From positions 1 through 18,069 of the forward strand of contig JAUNCV010000019.1 of the NCBI GenBank assembly GCA_030526445.1: DNA of 18,069 bases, written 5' to 3'. Shown one piece after another: positions 1 through 9,024 of the stretch. The notes beneath the pieces were generated by a model, which saw only the letters and a program-made list of their open reading frames with translations, searched no databases and was not told the DNA's origin. The stretch comes from Bacteroidales bacterium. GTDB lineage: Bacteria > Bacteroidota > Bacteroidia > Bacteroidales > UBA3663. A program made the position numbers and the translations under genes. Positions within the stretch are counted from its first letter, which is position 1. Every line of letters begins with the position of its first letter.

Positions 1-1
1 T

Positions 2-2296
2 AAGGTGGGCGAGAAAGCCCCCAAAATGGGTTTGGCCTCTGTCAACGGACATCCTGCCGTCTTGATGACCATCACCAAACAGCCTAACGTTGGCACCATC
101 CAACTCACCGAGGCGCTCGATGCAGCTATGGCCGAAATCATCCCAACTCTGCCCTCTACAGTCAAAGTTAATACCGAGATTTACCGCCAGCAGCGTTTCA
201 TTGATTCCTCCATCTCAAACATACAGAAATCGCTCATCGAGGGCGCCATCTTTGTGGTGCTTGTGCTCTTCATCTTCCTCATGAACTGGCGCACCACACT
301 CATCTCGCTCGTCACCATTCCTCTTGCCTTGCTGGTGAGCATTCTTACGTTGCAGTTCATGGGTCTTTCCATCAATACCATGTCTATTGGCGGCATGGCT
401 ATTGCCATTGGTTCCTTGGTCGATGACGCTATTGTCGATGTCGAAAATGTATGGAAACACCTGCGTCGCCACGGCCCATGCTCTTCGCTTAAAGAGAAAC
501 TCAAAGTGATTTTCGAAGCCTCGCGCGAGGTTCGAATGCCTATTCTCAATTCCACCCTCATCATTGTGGTGAGCTTTGTGCCTCTTTTCTGCCTCAGCGG
601 CATGGAGGGTCGCATGCTGGCTCCGCTCGGCATCGCCTTTATCGTGAGTCTCTTTGCCTCAACATTGGTGGCACTTACCCTCACTCCTGTGCTTTGCAGT
701 TACCTGCTCAAGGTCAACCACAAAGAGAGCAGCGAAGAGGGCTTGCCCGAACCTCGTCTCACCCAGACTTTGAAACATTGGTATGGCTCTACCCTCAGCT
801 GGGTACTCAATCATGGTCGAAGTGTACTGGCGGGTGTGGCACTTCTTTTCTTAGCCACTTTAGGTGGTTTCTTCACCCTTGGTTCCAGCTTCTTGCCATC
901 GTTCAACGAGGGTTCGCTAACCATCAATGTTGGTTCTATTCCGGGCATTTCGCTCGAAGAGTCCGACAAATTAGGTCGTCGTGCCGAAGAGATTCTCATC
1001 CAGGTTCCTGAGATTCAGGTGGTGGCTCGAAAGACAGGTCGCGCCGAACTCGACGAACATGCACTTGGCGTGAATGTCTCAGAAATTGAAGCTCCTTTTG
1101 TTCTTTCTGACCGAAACAAAGAGGAGTTCCTGGCCGACGTGCGTCAGCGTTTGGCCGAGCTCCCTGGATGTAATATCGAGATTGGTCAGCCCATCTCACA
1201 TCGTCTCGATGCTATGTTATCGGGCACACAGGCCAATATTGCCATCAAACTGTTTGGCTCAGACCTCAACCACATGTTCATGATTGGCAACCAGATTAAG
1301 GCAGAGATTGCCGGTATCGAGGGTGTTGCCGACCTCAATGTTGAGCAGCAGATAGAACGTCCACAACTCAAGATTATTCCACGACGCGAAATGCTGGCAC
1401 GCTATGGCATCTCACTTCCCGAATTTGCCGAATATGTCAACGTATTGCTGGGTGGCGAAGTGGTGAGTCAGGTCTATGAAGGCAACCGTGTGTTCGACCT
1501 CACCGTTAAGGTACACGACGAAGACCGCCAGAGCATGGAGCAGATTCGCGATCTTCGCATCTCTACACCCGAGGGCAAACTCATTCCTCTCAGTCAAGTG
1601 GCACAGATACAGAGTGGTGCGGGTCCAAATACCATCAACCGCGAAAATGTGTGCCGTAAAATTGTCATCTCTTGTAATGTGGCAGGTCGCGATCTTCGCT
1701 CGGTGGTTAATGACATTCAAGAACGCGTGGCCGAAACCATCGAACTTCCCGAAGGCTATCGCATTGAATATGGCGGACAGTTCGAAAGCCAGGAGACAGC
1801 CTCTCGCATCTTGCTCATTGCATCATTACTCTCTATCCTTGTCATCCTCTTGCTGCTCTATCAGCAGTTCCGCGACATGAAACAGAGCGTTGTCGTGCTC
1901 TTCAACTTGCCTCTCGCACTCATCGGTGGAGTTTTGGCACTCTTCTGCACCAGTGGTATTTTGAGCATCCCTGCCATCATCGGCTTCATCTCGCTCTTTG
2001 GCATTGCTACCCGCAACGGCATGCTGCTCATTGACCGCTACAACCAGCTTTCAGCCCAGACTTCGCTCTCTGTGCGCGACATCGTGATGCATGGCTCACT
2101 CGACCGACTCAACCCTATCATCATGACTGCTCTCACCTCTGCACTCGCACTCATTCCACTGGCTGTGGGCGGAGAGCTTCCAGGTAATGAGATTCAGTCA
2201 CCTATGGCACAAGTCATTCTGGGAGGTTTGCTCAGCAGTACTTTCCTCAACATCTTTGTGGTGCCTATCATGTACATTTTGACTCACAAAAAATGA
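2..2296 (+). CDS. CusA/CzcA-like RND efflux pump, 5'-truncated by window edge
   Basis: Inner-membrane proton-driven pump of a tripartite RND exporter, probably of the heavy-metal (HME) subgroup. The frame is open to the window edge (a Lys codon at 2-4 precedes the GTG at 5), so the true start lies upstream. The TM4 motif SLVDDAIVDVEN has its first Asp codon at 422-424. It aligns with the proton-relay Asp405 region of CusA, which implies about 265 missing N-terminal residues of a normal 1,020-1,050. Visible are the end of the first porter region, the first helix block (about residues 78-240), a second periplasmic porter/docking region (about 290-590) and the final helices with the family phrases ATRNGMLLIDR and GSLDRLNPIIMTA. 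The stop overlaps the next ATG (ATGA), so it is coupled to the TolC gene. The adaptor gene is presumably upstream, outside the window. The family is clear; the substrate (metal or other) is not determinable. Confidence 0.93.
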   Translation, partial: KVGEKAPKMGLASVNGHPAVLMTITKQPNVGTIQLTEALDAAMAEIIPTLPSTVKVNTEIYRQQRFIDSSISNIQKSLIEGAIFVVLVLFIFLMNWRTTLISLVTIPLALLVSILTLQFMGLSINTMSIGGMAIAIGSLVDDAIVDVENVWKHLRRHGPCSSLKEKLKVIFEASREVRMPILNSTLIIVVSFVPLFCLSGMEGRMLAPLGIAFIVSLFASTLVALTLTPVLCSYLLKVNHKESSEEGLPEPRLTQTLKHWYGSTLSWVLNHGRSVLAGVALLFLATLGGFFTLGSSFLPSFNEGSLTINVGSIPGISLEESDKLGRRAEEILIQVPEIQVVARKTGRAELDEHALGVNVSEIEAPFVLSDRNKEEFLADVRQRLAELPGCNIEIGQPISHRLDAMLSGTQANIAIKLFGSDLNHMFMIGNQIKAEIAGIEGVADLNVEQQIERPQLKIIPRREMLARYGISLPEFAEYVNVLLGGEVVSQVYEGNRVFDLTVKVHDEDRQSMEQIRDLRISTPEGKLIPLSQVAQIQSGAGPNTINRENVCRKIVISCNVAGRDLRSVVNDIQERVAETIELPEGYRIEYGGQFESQETASRILLIASLLSILVILLLLYQQFRDMKQSVVVLFNLPLALIGGVLALFCTSGILSIPAIIGFISLFGIATRNGMLLIDRYNQLSAQTSLSVRDIVMHGSLDRLNPIIMTALTSALALIPLAVGGELPGNEIQSPMAQVILGGLLSSTFLNIFVVPIMYILTHKK

Positions 2297-3474
2297 AAAG
2301 ACTCTATATTTATATAATGTATGCGTGCGCAATGTGCGCTCCCGCTTTGGCTCAGAACGCCTATCAAGAGGTACTTTCTGCCGTCGAAGCAAATTCGCCT
2401 CGTCTCAATGCCCTTCGCTTAGAGAGTGAAGCTCAGCAGGCCGAGGCTCGCCAGGAGTGTGTGCTCGAAAACCCCGAAGTGGAATTTGCCTATCTTTGGG
2501 GCGATCCTTCAAGCATCGGTCATCGCTGGGATCTGGGTGTTTCTCAGTCGTTTGACTTCCCCACCACCTATCTGCACCGTAGTCAGGTGAAGCGTCTCGC
2601 TATCGAGAGCGCCCATCTTCAGTATGCTGCTGCTAAACAGGAGGTGATGCTTCAGGCCAAACAGTTATGTGTTGAGTTAGCCTATAACGACTCTCTCATT
2701 GGCATGCTTCAAAATCAGGTCAAGATGGCCGAAAAACTACTTGAATGCGAACGTACCCGTCTCAACGAGCAGGCTGCCACTATCATCGAATACAATCTGG
2801 CACAACGTCAGTTGCAGCAGAGCCGTAGCGAACTACATACACTTTTGGCGCAGCACGATGCACAGGTGATGGAACTGCAGGCATTGGCTGGAGAAAACAT
2901 TTCGGCCCGCCTCACTTTGGCCGACTTGCCCCTCTATGGGCACCTCTCTTCGTTCAACGACTGGTGGGAACAAACTGCTCTTCAGGCTCCTCTGATGCGC
3001 TATGTTCAGAACGAAATCGAACTGACCGAAAAGCAGCAGCGAGTGGCCAAAGATGGTTGGCTCCCAGGGCTCAGAATCGGTTATATGAGCGAAAACACCA
3101 ACGAAGATACTTGGCGTGGCCTCAAGGTAGGCGTAACATTGCCCGTCTGGGGTAATCGTCACAAAGTGAAAGCCAGCCAGTTGCGACATGAGGCTGCTCA
3201 AAACGAAGCCATTGCCCAGAAACAGGCCTTCATGGCTCGCCTCAAAGGTCTTTTTGTCAAGGCTCAAAGCCAGCAGCAACAAGCCAGCGAGATTCGTTCT
3301 CTCATCGACGAACAGCAGATGCCAGCGCTCCTCCAGAAGCAATACAACGAGGGAGCTATCACCCTACCTGCTTATCTTTCTGGAATGATTGAACAGCTTG
3401 AGCTACAGAAAAATTTGCTATCTGTAGAGCGAGAAGCATGCCTTATGTGGACAGAATTGCATAGTATTGAATAA
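2293..3474 (+). CDS. TolC-family outer-membrane efflux protein (CusC/CzcC-like)
   Basis: Outer-membrane channel partner of the RND pump encoded just upstream. The 393-residue product starts with a signal peptide (basic MKR, hydrophobic stretch, APALA before the mature Gln at about residue 21). It then has two OEP repeats rich in long amphipathic Gln/Glu/Ala helices (about 25-200 and 220-390), as expected for the periplasmic alpha-barrel. The second repeat carries the typical strand GLKVGVTLPVWGNRHK. It is somewhat short for the family (usually 420-480), like many CzcC-type channels of Bacteroidetes. The ATG overlaps the pump's TGA by four bases, which fixes the start and argues for a single transcript. 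It is one of two TolC paralogues here; the other (6306-7766) belongs to the ABC-type exporter. Confidence 0.92.
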   Translation: MKRLYIYIMYACAMCAPALAQNAYQEVLSAVEANSPRLNALRLESEAQQAEARQECVLENPEVEFAYLWGDPSSIGHRWDLGVSQSFDFPTTYLHRSQVKRLAIESAHLQYAAAKQEVMLQAKQLCVELAYNDSLIGMLQNQVKMAEKLLECERTRLNEQAATIIEYNLAQRQLQQSRSELHTLLAQHDAQVMELQALAGENISARLTLADLPLYGHLSSFNDWWEQTALQAPLMRYVQNEIELTEKQQRVAKDGWLPGLRIGYMSENTNEDTWRGLKVGVTLPVWGNRHKVKASQLRHEAAQNEAIAQKQAFMARLKGLFVKAQSQQQQASEIRSLIDEQQMPALLQKQYNEGAITLPAYLSGMIEQLELQKNLLSVEREACLMWTELHSIE

Positions 3475-3512
3475 AAAAGACACTTTTTGGGCGGTTTTTC
3501 GAAATTTTTGAT

Positions 3513-3520
3513 TAACTTTG
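3513..3520 (+). promoter_or_regulatory. Bacteroidetes -7 element TAACTTTG before the NSS pair
   Basis: TAACTTTG matches the Bacteroidetes sigma-ABfr -7 consensus TAnnTTTG exactly and ends four bases before the ATG at 3525. The only TTTG upstream (3486-3489) is 23 bases away, longer than the usual 19-21, so the -33 half is weak. A transcript started from it would have almost no leader. It would give the transporter pair its own transcription start, separate from the RND/TolC genes 50 bases upstream; only a weak 6-bp AT-rich stem (3474-3488) lies between. Confidence 0.55.
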
Positions 3521-3524
3521 CCCC

Positions 3525-4847
3525 ATGGAAAATCGATCGACATTTGCAACACGCATGGGTGGTATTGCTGCAGCCGTAGGTTCGGCTGTAGGCTTTGGTA
3601 ATATCTGGCGTTTCCCTTATATCACTGGGCAGGATGGCGGTGCAGCCTTCCTGCTCATTTATGTGTTTAGTGTACTGCTCCTGGGCATTCCGCTCATGGT
3701 CTCTGAGTTCGTCATCGGCCGTTCGGCTCACAGTAACATTGTGACCTCTTTCAAGAAAGTGGCACCTGGAACGAAATGGCATTGGGTGGGCATTCTCAGC
3801 CTTTTGGTGGCTATTCTCATCCTGGGCTTCTATGTTGTGCTTTCGGGCTGGACACTTCGCTACACCTATCTAGCTGCTATCAACAGCATGGAAGGCGACG
3901 ACTTCGGTGCCTTTGTCTCTTCGCCCATCGAGCCGCTGCTCTGGACCATTGCCGCCATTGTCATCAATGCAGGCATACTTTTGGGTGGTGTGCAAAAAGG
4001 CATTGAGCGAGCCTCGAACATCATGATGCCTGTTCTGGCCGTCATCCTGCTCCTGCTCGTCATCAACAGCTGTTTCCAGCCAGGATTCAGCGAGGGCATG
4101 TCCTATCTTTTTGTGCCCGACTGGAGCAAAGTGACCGGTCAGGTGTGGATCGATGCACTCGGTCAGGCCTTCTTCTCTCTCTCATGTGCCATGGGCATCC
4201 TCATTGCTTACGGCAGCTATTTAGGCGACAACACCAAAGTGGGCAAAACCGCCTGCACCGTAGCAGGTCTTGACACCATCATTGCCATTATGGCGGGCAT
4301 CGTTATCTTCCCAGCCTGTTTCTCTTTTGGCATTGAGCCCGAACAAGGTTCCAGCCTTGTGTTTGTCACTTTGCCTCGCGTCTTTTTGCAAATGCCAGGT
4401 GGCTACATCCTGGGCGTACTCTTCTTCCTGCTCATCACATTGGCGGGTATCACTTCGTGCATGAGCATCTTTGAGGTTCCGGTCTCATATCTGCAAGAAG
4501 AATGGAAAATGAGTCGCAAAACTGCCGTTCTCTGCAGCAGTATCTGGGCTTTGGGCTTAGGTGTTGTCTGCTCTCTTTCATTGGGCTTGCTGGGCGATGT
4601 AACCCTTTGGGGCGATAATATTTTCGACTTCCTCGACCACCTCACTTCGCGCTACATGATGCCTATCTGCGCTCTGCTCATCTCGCTTTTTGTGGGCTGG
4701 TGGCTCGACAAAGAGATTATTCAAGACACCATCACCAACTGGCAGAACGACTCGGGCTGGTATCTCCGCCCGCTTCTCTGGATTATGCGTGTCTTCGCTC
4801 CTATTTGTATTTTTATTATTTTCCTTAGCGGACTTGGACTTATCTGA
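3525..4847 (+). CDS. Na+-dependent NSS/SNF-family transporter (first of tandem pair)
   Basis: Inner-membrane LeuT-fold Na+:solute symporter, probably for an amino acid. At 440 residues it fits the 11-helix bacterial type (MhsT/Tyt1-like) rather than 12-helix LeuT. TM1 holds the signature GSAVGFGNIWRFPY (residues 19-32), with Ala21, Val22 and Asn26 at the Na+ sites and Arg29 of the extracellular gate. TM6 has SLSCAMG and TM8 has AGITS, which supplies the Na2 Thr-Ser. TM7 reads LDTIIAIMAG; Asp250 sits where Cl--independent bacterial members (Asp268 of Tyt1) place an acid instead of binding chloride, so Cl--independent transport is inferred. The start fits the family, with the conserved T-R/K-x-G at residues 9-12. 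Its stop overlaps the next start (TGATG), coupling it to a close paralogue. Substrate unknown. Confidence 0.93.
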   Translation: MENRSTFATRMGGIAAAVGSAVGFGNIWRFPYITGQDGGAAFLLIYVFSVLLLGIPLMVSEFVIGRSAHSNIVTSFKKVAPGTKWHWVGILSLLVAILILGFYVVLSGWTLRYTYLAAINSMEGDDFGAFVSSPIEPLLWTIAAIVINAGILLGGVQKGIERASNIMMPVLAVILLLLVINSCFQPGFSEGMSYLFVPDWSKVTGQVWIDALGQAFFSLSCAMGILIAYGSYLGDNTKVGKTACTVAGLDTIIAIMAGIVIFPACFSFGIEPEQGSSLVFVTLPRVFLQMPGGYILGVLFFLLITLAGITSCMSIFEVPVSYLQEEWKMSRKTAVLCSSIWALGLGVVCSLSLGLLGDVTLWGDNIFDFLDHLTSRYMMPICALLISLFVGWWLDKEIIQDTITNWQNDSGWYLRPLLWIMRVFAPICIFIIFLSGLGLI

Positions 4848-6169
4848 TGTCAAAAGAACGAGCAATATTTGTAACCAAACTGGGTGGCATTTTTGCTGCC
4901 GTAGGTAGTGCCGTTGGTCTGGGCAACGTGTGGCGTTTCCCTTACGAGACCGGTGCCAATGGCGGTGCTGCTTTTCTCCTCATATATTTGGCTTGTGTGC
5001 TCTTATTGGGCACTCCACTCCTCTTGGCCGAACTCTCTTTGGGACGAGCTGGCCGAGAGAATCCTTGTGGCACATTCCGCAAGTTTGCCCCCAGTTCTCC
5101 CTGGTTTCTGATGGGTTATCTGGGAGCACTCATCATGCTTCTCATCGTAGGTTTCTACAGCGTTGTGGCCGGCTGGACACTTTGCTACACCACCAACTCC
5201 ATTACTGGCCAGGTACCAGAGTTCGGCAGTTTCAGCTCCAGCTATGGTCCGCTGTTCTGGATGACGCTTTTCTTTCTTATCAATGCCGTTATCTTGTTGG
5301 GAGGCGTACAAAAAGGCATCGAACGAGCCAGCAATGTGCTCATGCCTCTTCTAGCACTCATGCTCGTGGCACTTTGTGTCAACTCGCTTCTTTTGCCTGG
5401 AGCTGGCGACGGTCTTTCGTTCCTTTTCCACCCCGACTTCTCTAAAATCGACAGCCATGTCATTCTTTCTGCCATGGGCCAGTCGTTCTTTTCTATCTCG
5501 GTAGGAATCTCGTGTCTGCTCACCTATGGTTCCTATTTGCCAGGCAGCACCAAGATGGGACGAACCTCTCTCTCCATCACCTTGCTCGATACGCTCATTG
5601 CCATCCTTTCGGGCATTATCATCTTCCCAGCCTGCTTCTCGTTCGGACTTGAACCAGGTGCTGGCCCAGGTTTGGCCTTCATCACTCTGCCCGAAGTCTT
5701 CTCACAGATGGCAGGCGGTTCGTTCTGGAGTTTCTGTTTCTTTGCCCTTTTGGCAGTGGCAGCACTCACCTCAAGCCTCTCTATGCTCGAAACCCCAACC
5801 GCTATTTTGCAAGAGGAGTTTGGCTTCTCACGTCGCTCGGCCGTAATCACAGCTTCACTTGTAGGCTGGGTGCTTGGCATTCTTTGCGCACTTTCTTTTT
5901 GTCCCGAGTTCTCTGCGGCCCTCAGCATTGGCGGCATGTCGGTGTTCGATATCTTCGATGGTCTCACCGCCAACTTCCTCATGCCATTCTCCGGTATGCT
6001 CATGGCTATCTTTGTGGGTTGGGTACTCAATCGCAAGGTTATGACCGATACCCTCACCAACCAAGGGAACGATTCAGGTTGGTTCATCCCCCTCTTCTAT
6101 TTCCTGGTTCGCTGGTTTGCCCCCGTCTGCATCTTACTCATTTTCCTTAGCGGATTAGGCATACTCTAA
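4847..6169 (+). CDS. Na+-dependent NSS/SNF-family transporter (second of tandem pair)
   Basis: Second LeuT-fold Na+:solute symporter, exactly the same length (440 residues) as its upstream neighbour and similar over the whole length. TM1 reads GSAVGLGNVWRFPYE, TM6 SISVGIS, TM7 LLDTLIAIL with Asp248 at the chloride-substituting position, and TM8 AALTS. The C-terminus LSGLGIL mirrors LSGLGLI in the first copy, so the pair arose by tandem duplication. The ATG shares one base with the previous TGA, implying re-initiation and balanced synthesis. The two differ in substrate-site surroundings (TM6 SLSCAMGIL against SISVGISCL), so they may prefer different amino acids. A strong hairpin follows at 6222-6257. 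Family assignment is firm; substrate and any joint function are not known. Confidence 0.93.
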   Translation: MSKERAIFVTKLGGIFAAVGSAVGLGNVWRFPYETGANGGAAFLLIYLACVLLLGTPLLLAELSLGRAGRENPCGTFRKFAPSSPWFLMGYLGALIMLLIVGFYSVVAGWTLCYTTNSITGQVPEFGSFSSSYGPLFWMTLFFLINAVILLGGVQKGIERASNVLMPLLALMLVALCVNSLLLPGAGDGLSFLFHPDFSKIDSHVILSAMGQSFFSISVGISCLLTYGSYLPGSTKMGRTSLSITLLDTLIAILSGIIIFPACFSFGLEPGAGPGLAFITLPEVFSQMAGGSFWSFCFFALLAVAALTSSLSMLETPTAILQEEFGFSRRSAVITASLVGWVLGILCALSFCPEFSAALSIGGMSVFDIFDGLTANFLMPFSGMLMAIFVGWVLNRKVMTDTLTNQGNDSGWFIPLFYFLVRWFAPVCILLIFLSGLGIL

Positions 6170-6221
6170 AGCTTTTCCACCATTTTCACAACCCTATAGT
6201 GTCAAATTTTTGGACAAATTC

Positions 6222-6257
6222 AGCCTCAGAAAGTCGGTTTTTCCACTTTCTGAGGCT
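6222..6257 (+). terminator. Hairpin terminator after the NSS pair
   Basis: A perfect 13-bp inverted repeat (6222-6234 with 6245-6257, core GCCTCAGAAAGT) encloses a 10-base loop, 52 bases after the second transporter stop. The 3' side continues into an A/T-rich tract (TTATATTATATAAA) rather than a pure T-run. It probably ends the transporter transcript and insulates the downstream export operon. Confidence 0.72.
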
Positions 6258-6277
6258 TATATTATATAAATATGTGT

Positions 6278-6285
6278 CATCTTTG
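6278..6285 (+). promoter_or_regulatory. Probable -7 element CATCTTTG of the MacAB-type export operon
   Basis: CATCTTTG followed by GCAGC differs from the Bacteroidetes -7 consensus TAnnTTTG only at the first base and lies 20 bases before the ATG at 6306, directly after the hairpin terminator. No good TTTG is seen 19-21 bases upstream, where the sequence is A/T-rich (TTATATTATATAAATATG). The weak -33 half would suit a promoter that needs an activator, such as the response regulator encoded at the other end of the operon. That link is inference. Confidence 0.42.
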
Positions 6286-6305
6286 CAGCAGAAACAACAA
6301 CTGCT

Positions 6306-7766
6306 ATGAAGAGATTTTTGATTACTATACACTTGATGCTGATGGCAACCCTCGGCTGTTGGGCGCAGGACACACTCCTGTTCACCCTCAGCCAAGCCAT
6401 CGACTGGGCACAACGCCATGCCCCAAGCGCTGTGGCGGCTCAGCACACATTACAAAGCGCCTACTGGAACTTCCGCGCCTATCAAGCCAGTTACAAACCA
6501 GCCGTCTCTCTTTCCACATCGCCCACTTTCAACCGTGGCATTGAGCGCGTTGTTCAGCCCGATGGCACCAACAGCTTCGTGCATGTAAGTCAGCTCAGCA
6601 CCGATGCAGCCATCGAAGTGTCGCAGAACATTCCACTTACAGGTGGCAATCTCTTTATGAAGAGTTCCCTCTTGCGCGATGACCAGATTGAAGGCAGCAA
6701 AATGACCGCCTTCCGCTCTCAGCCCATTTCTATCGGCTATCAGCAAAACCTTATCGGCTATAACGAGATGCGCTGGAACCGACGCATCGAACCGCTGAAA
6801 TGGCAAGAGGCGCAGAAACAGTATAACGAAACCATGGAGCTTGTGGCATCGCAGGCCAGCCAATATTTCTTCGACTTAGCTACGGCTCAAACCAATGTGG
6901 ATATTGCCCGCAGCAATCTCGCCTCGGCCGACACACTCTGCCGCTATGCCAAAGGCCGCTACAACATAGGCACCATCACCGAAAACGAAATGCTGCAACT
7001 TGAACTCAACCAGCTTCGCGAAGAGACCAACCTGCTCGATGCCGATGTAGAGATGAAGCAAGCAGCCGAAGCCTTGCGCAATTTCCTGAATCTGCCCACC
7101 GGAACTGCTCTCGTCGTGATGCCCGACAGCCATGTGCCAACTCTAGAAATCCCTTTGGACGAAGCTCTCGAACTGGCTTTGCAAAACAGTCCAGATCCCG
7201 ACTATTACATGCGTCAGCAGCAAGAGGCACGACAGAATTTAGCCTACGCTCGTGCCAGCACCCGCCTGAAGGCAGACCTCTATCTGCAGTTCGGACTTTC
7301 ACAGACAGGCGAGACGTTTCACGAAGCTTACCGCAGCCCTACCGATATGCAATATGCTTCGCTTTCACTCTCTGTTCCTATTCTCGATTGGGGCCGAGGC
7401 AAAGGCAAACGTCGTGTGGCTCAGTCAAATGTCGATCTGGCCGATCTGCGTGCCGAACAGGGCATGAAGAGCTTCGAACAGAATGTCATGAAAATGGTAC
7501 AGCAATTCAACTTGCAGAGCCGACGTGTAGCTGTGGCAAATCAGGCTAGCCAGACCGCCAAACGACGCTACGAAGTGGCCCGTCGTCTCTACGTGCTGGG
7601 CAAAAACACCATTCTCGACCTCAACAGTGCCATCAGCGAAAAAGATGCGGCCCGACGCAGTTTCATCCAAAGCCTCTCTACCTACTGGACTCTCTATTAC
7701 GGACTTCGCTCCATGACAGGTTTTGATTTCGAAAAAAGAATGCCTATCAATTGGAATAAAATATAA
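6306..7766 (+). CDS. TolC-family outer-membrane channel of the ABC-type exporter
   Basis: Outer-membrane efflux channel, first gene of a five-component tripartite export operon. The 486-residue product begins with MKR plus a hydrophobic signal ending GCWAQ at about residue 21. The Cys is not in a standard lipobox, so signal peptidase I cleavage is more likely than lipidation. Two OEP domains follow (about 28-270 and 275-475). Typical marks are the coiled-coil heptads, RNFLNLPTGT near 258-270, and the strand LSLSVPILDWGRGKGKR in the second half. Length is normal for TolC-like proteins of Bacteroidetes. The adaptor gene starts seven bases after its stop. It is clearly diverged from the shorter TolC-type protein at 2293-3474, so the two serve different pumps. 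Confidence 0.93.
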   Translation: MKRFLITIHLMLMATLGCWAQDTLLFTLSQAIDWAQRHAPSAVAAQHTLQSAYWNFRAYQASYKPAVSLSTSPTFNRGIERVVQPDGTNSFVHVSQLSTDAAIEVSQNIPLTGGNLFMKSSLLRDDQIEGSKMTAFRSQPISIGYQQNLIGYNEMRWNRRIEPLKWQEAQKQYNETMELVASQASQYFFDLATAQTNVDIARSNLASADTLCRYAKGRYNIGTITENEMLQLELNQLREETNLLDADVEMKQAAEALRNFLNLPTGTALVVMPDSHVPTLEIPLDEALELALQNSPDPDYYMRQQQEARQNLAYARASTRLKADLYLQFGLSQTGETFHEAYRSPTDMQYASLSLSVPILDWGRGKGKRRVAQSNVDLADLRAEQGMKSFEQNVMKMVQQFNLQSRRVAVANQASQTAKRRYEVARRLYVLGKNTILDLNSAISEKDAARRSFIQSLSTYWTLYYGLRSMTGFDFEKRMPINWNKI

Positions 7767-7773
7767 ATAAAGT

Positions 7774-9024
7774 ATGGATACAATGTTGCAACCACGCCCG
7801 TGGTACTCTCGCTATAAATATTATCTCATCTCTGGCATAGCTCTACTTGCACTCATCTTTTATGTAGGCTCGATTGCTTTCGGTCCCAGCCGCCAGCGCA
7901 TCGACCAGGAGATGGTTCGTATTGGCGAGGCAAAGTGGGAGGCTTTTCGCGAATATGTCGATGTTGAAGGTCTGGTGCAGCCCATCCGCACCCTGAAAAT
8001 CAATACACGCGAAGCGGGAACTGTGCTTCGTATTGTGGCCGAAGAGGGACAGACGCTCCAGCAAGGCGACACCATCCTGGTGCTCACCAATCCCGACCTC
8101 GAGCGTGCCATCGAAGACCAGCGCGATGAGCTCGCCCGCCAGCAAACCTCCTACGAACAGCAGCTCATCGAGCAAGAAAAACTTCGCCTATCGCTCAAGA
8201 AGCAATCCTTGCAGACACAATACGAGATGAGCCGACTGGAGAAAAACATCGGCCTCGATCGCGAGGAGCATCAGATGGGCATCAAGAGCCGAGCACAACT
8301 CGAGGTGGCCGAAGAAGAATACAAATATCAGCAGCAACGCACTCAGCTGGAGATGCTTTCGCTTCGCAATGACTCGGCCTCGGCCGTGCTTCGCAGCCAA
8401 CTCATGGCTCGCGATATGGAGCGTGAACGCAAGAAGTACCGCCACACCGAAGAGCGCCTTGCCGAACTTGTGGTGCTCGCCCCCTGTGAGGGCCAGCTAA
8501 GCTATATCTCTGCCACCGATGGCCAGCGCGTAGGTGCCGGCGAAATGATAGCCGAAATCAAGGTTCTTACCGACTTCAAGCTCCATGCTTCGCTCAACGA
8601 GTACTACATTGACCGCATCACCTCGGGCCTGCCAGCGGGTGTAAAGTATCAAGGCGAAAGCTATCCGCTCCGCATCACCAAAGTGGTGCCCGAAGTGAAG
8701 AACCGCTCGTTCGATATCGATCTTGTGTTCGATGCCGAAAGACCCGAAAACATTCGCGTGGGCAAAAGCTATCGCGTGCAGATTGAGTTGGGCAAGCCCG
8801 AAGAGGCAATCACCATTCCTCGTGGCGATTTCTATCAATATACCAGTGGCCGATGGATTTACGTGCTCGACAAATCGGGCAAACAAGCCACAAAGACCAA
8901 CATAAGCATTGGCCGACAGAACCCTTCGCAATACGAAATTCTCGAAGGTCTGCAGCCTGGCGATCAAGTGATTACTACTGGATACGAAAATTTCGGTGAA
9001 GCCGAAGTAATTGTACTGAAATAA
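7774..9024 (+). CDS. HlyD/MacA-family periplasmic adaptor (membrane fusion protein)
   Basis: Periplasmic adaptor linking the FtsX-type permeases to the TolC channel. It has 416 residues with one N-terminal membrane anchor (about 17-35, basic on the cytoplasmic side) rather than a cleavable signal. Next come a split lipoyl/biotinyl-like domain (about 72-105, with EAGTVLRIVAEEGQTLQQGD, and 231-262, with VVLAPCEGQLSYISATDGQ), a long helical hairpin of some 120 residues between the halves (about 108-230, heptads rich in Glu/Gln/Arg/Leu), a beta-barrel (265-345) and a membrane-proximal C-terminus. This is the MacA/HlyD layout. An alternative ATG at 7783 would shorten it by three residues only. Its TAA overlaps the next ATG by one base (TAATG), which indicates translational coupling to the permease. 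Confidence 0.93.
   Translation: MDTMLQPRPWYSRYKYYLISGIALLALIFYVGSIAFGPSRQRIDQEMVRIGEAKWEAFREYVDVEGLVQPIRTLKINTREAGTVLRIVAEEGQTLQQGDTILVLTNPDLERAIEDQRDELARQQTSYEQQLIEQEKLRLSLKKQSLQTQYEMSRLEKNIGLDREEHQMGIKSRAQLEVAEEEYKYQQQRTQLEMLSLRNDSASAVLRSQLMARDMERERKKYRHTEERLAELVVLAPCEGQLSYISATDGQRVGAGEMIAEIKVLTDFKLHASLNEYYIDRITSGLPAGVKYQGESYPLRITKVVPEVKNRSFDIDLVFDAERPENIRVGKSYRVQIELGKPEEAITIPRGDFYQYTSGRWIYVLDKSGKQATKTNISIGRQNPSQYEILEGLQPGDQVITTGYENFGEAEVIVLK

Noticed and set aside
3474..3488. Terminator between the TolC gene and the first NSS gene
   Set aside because: The stem is only AAAAAG/CTTTTT with a three-base loop; too weak and A/T-rich to call.
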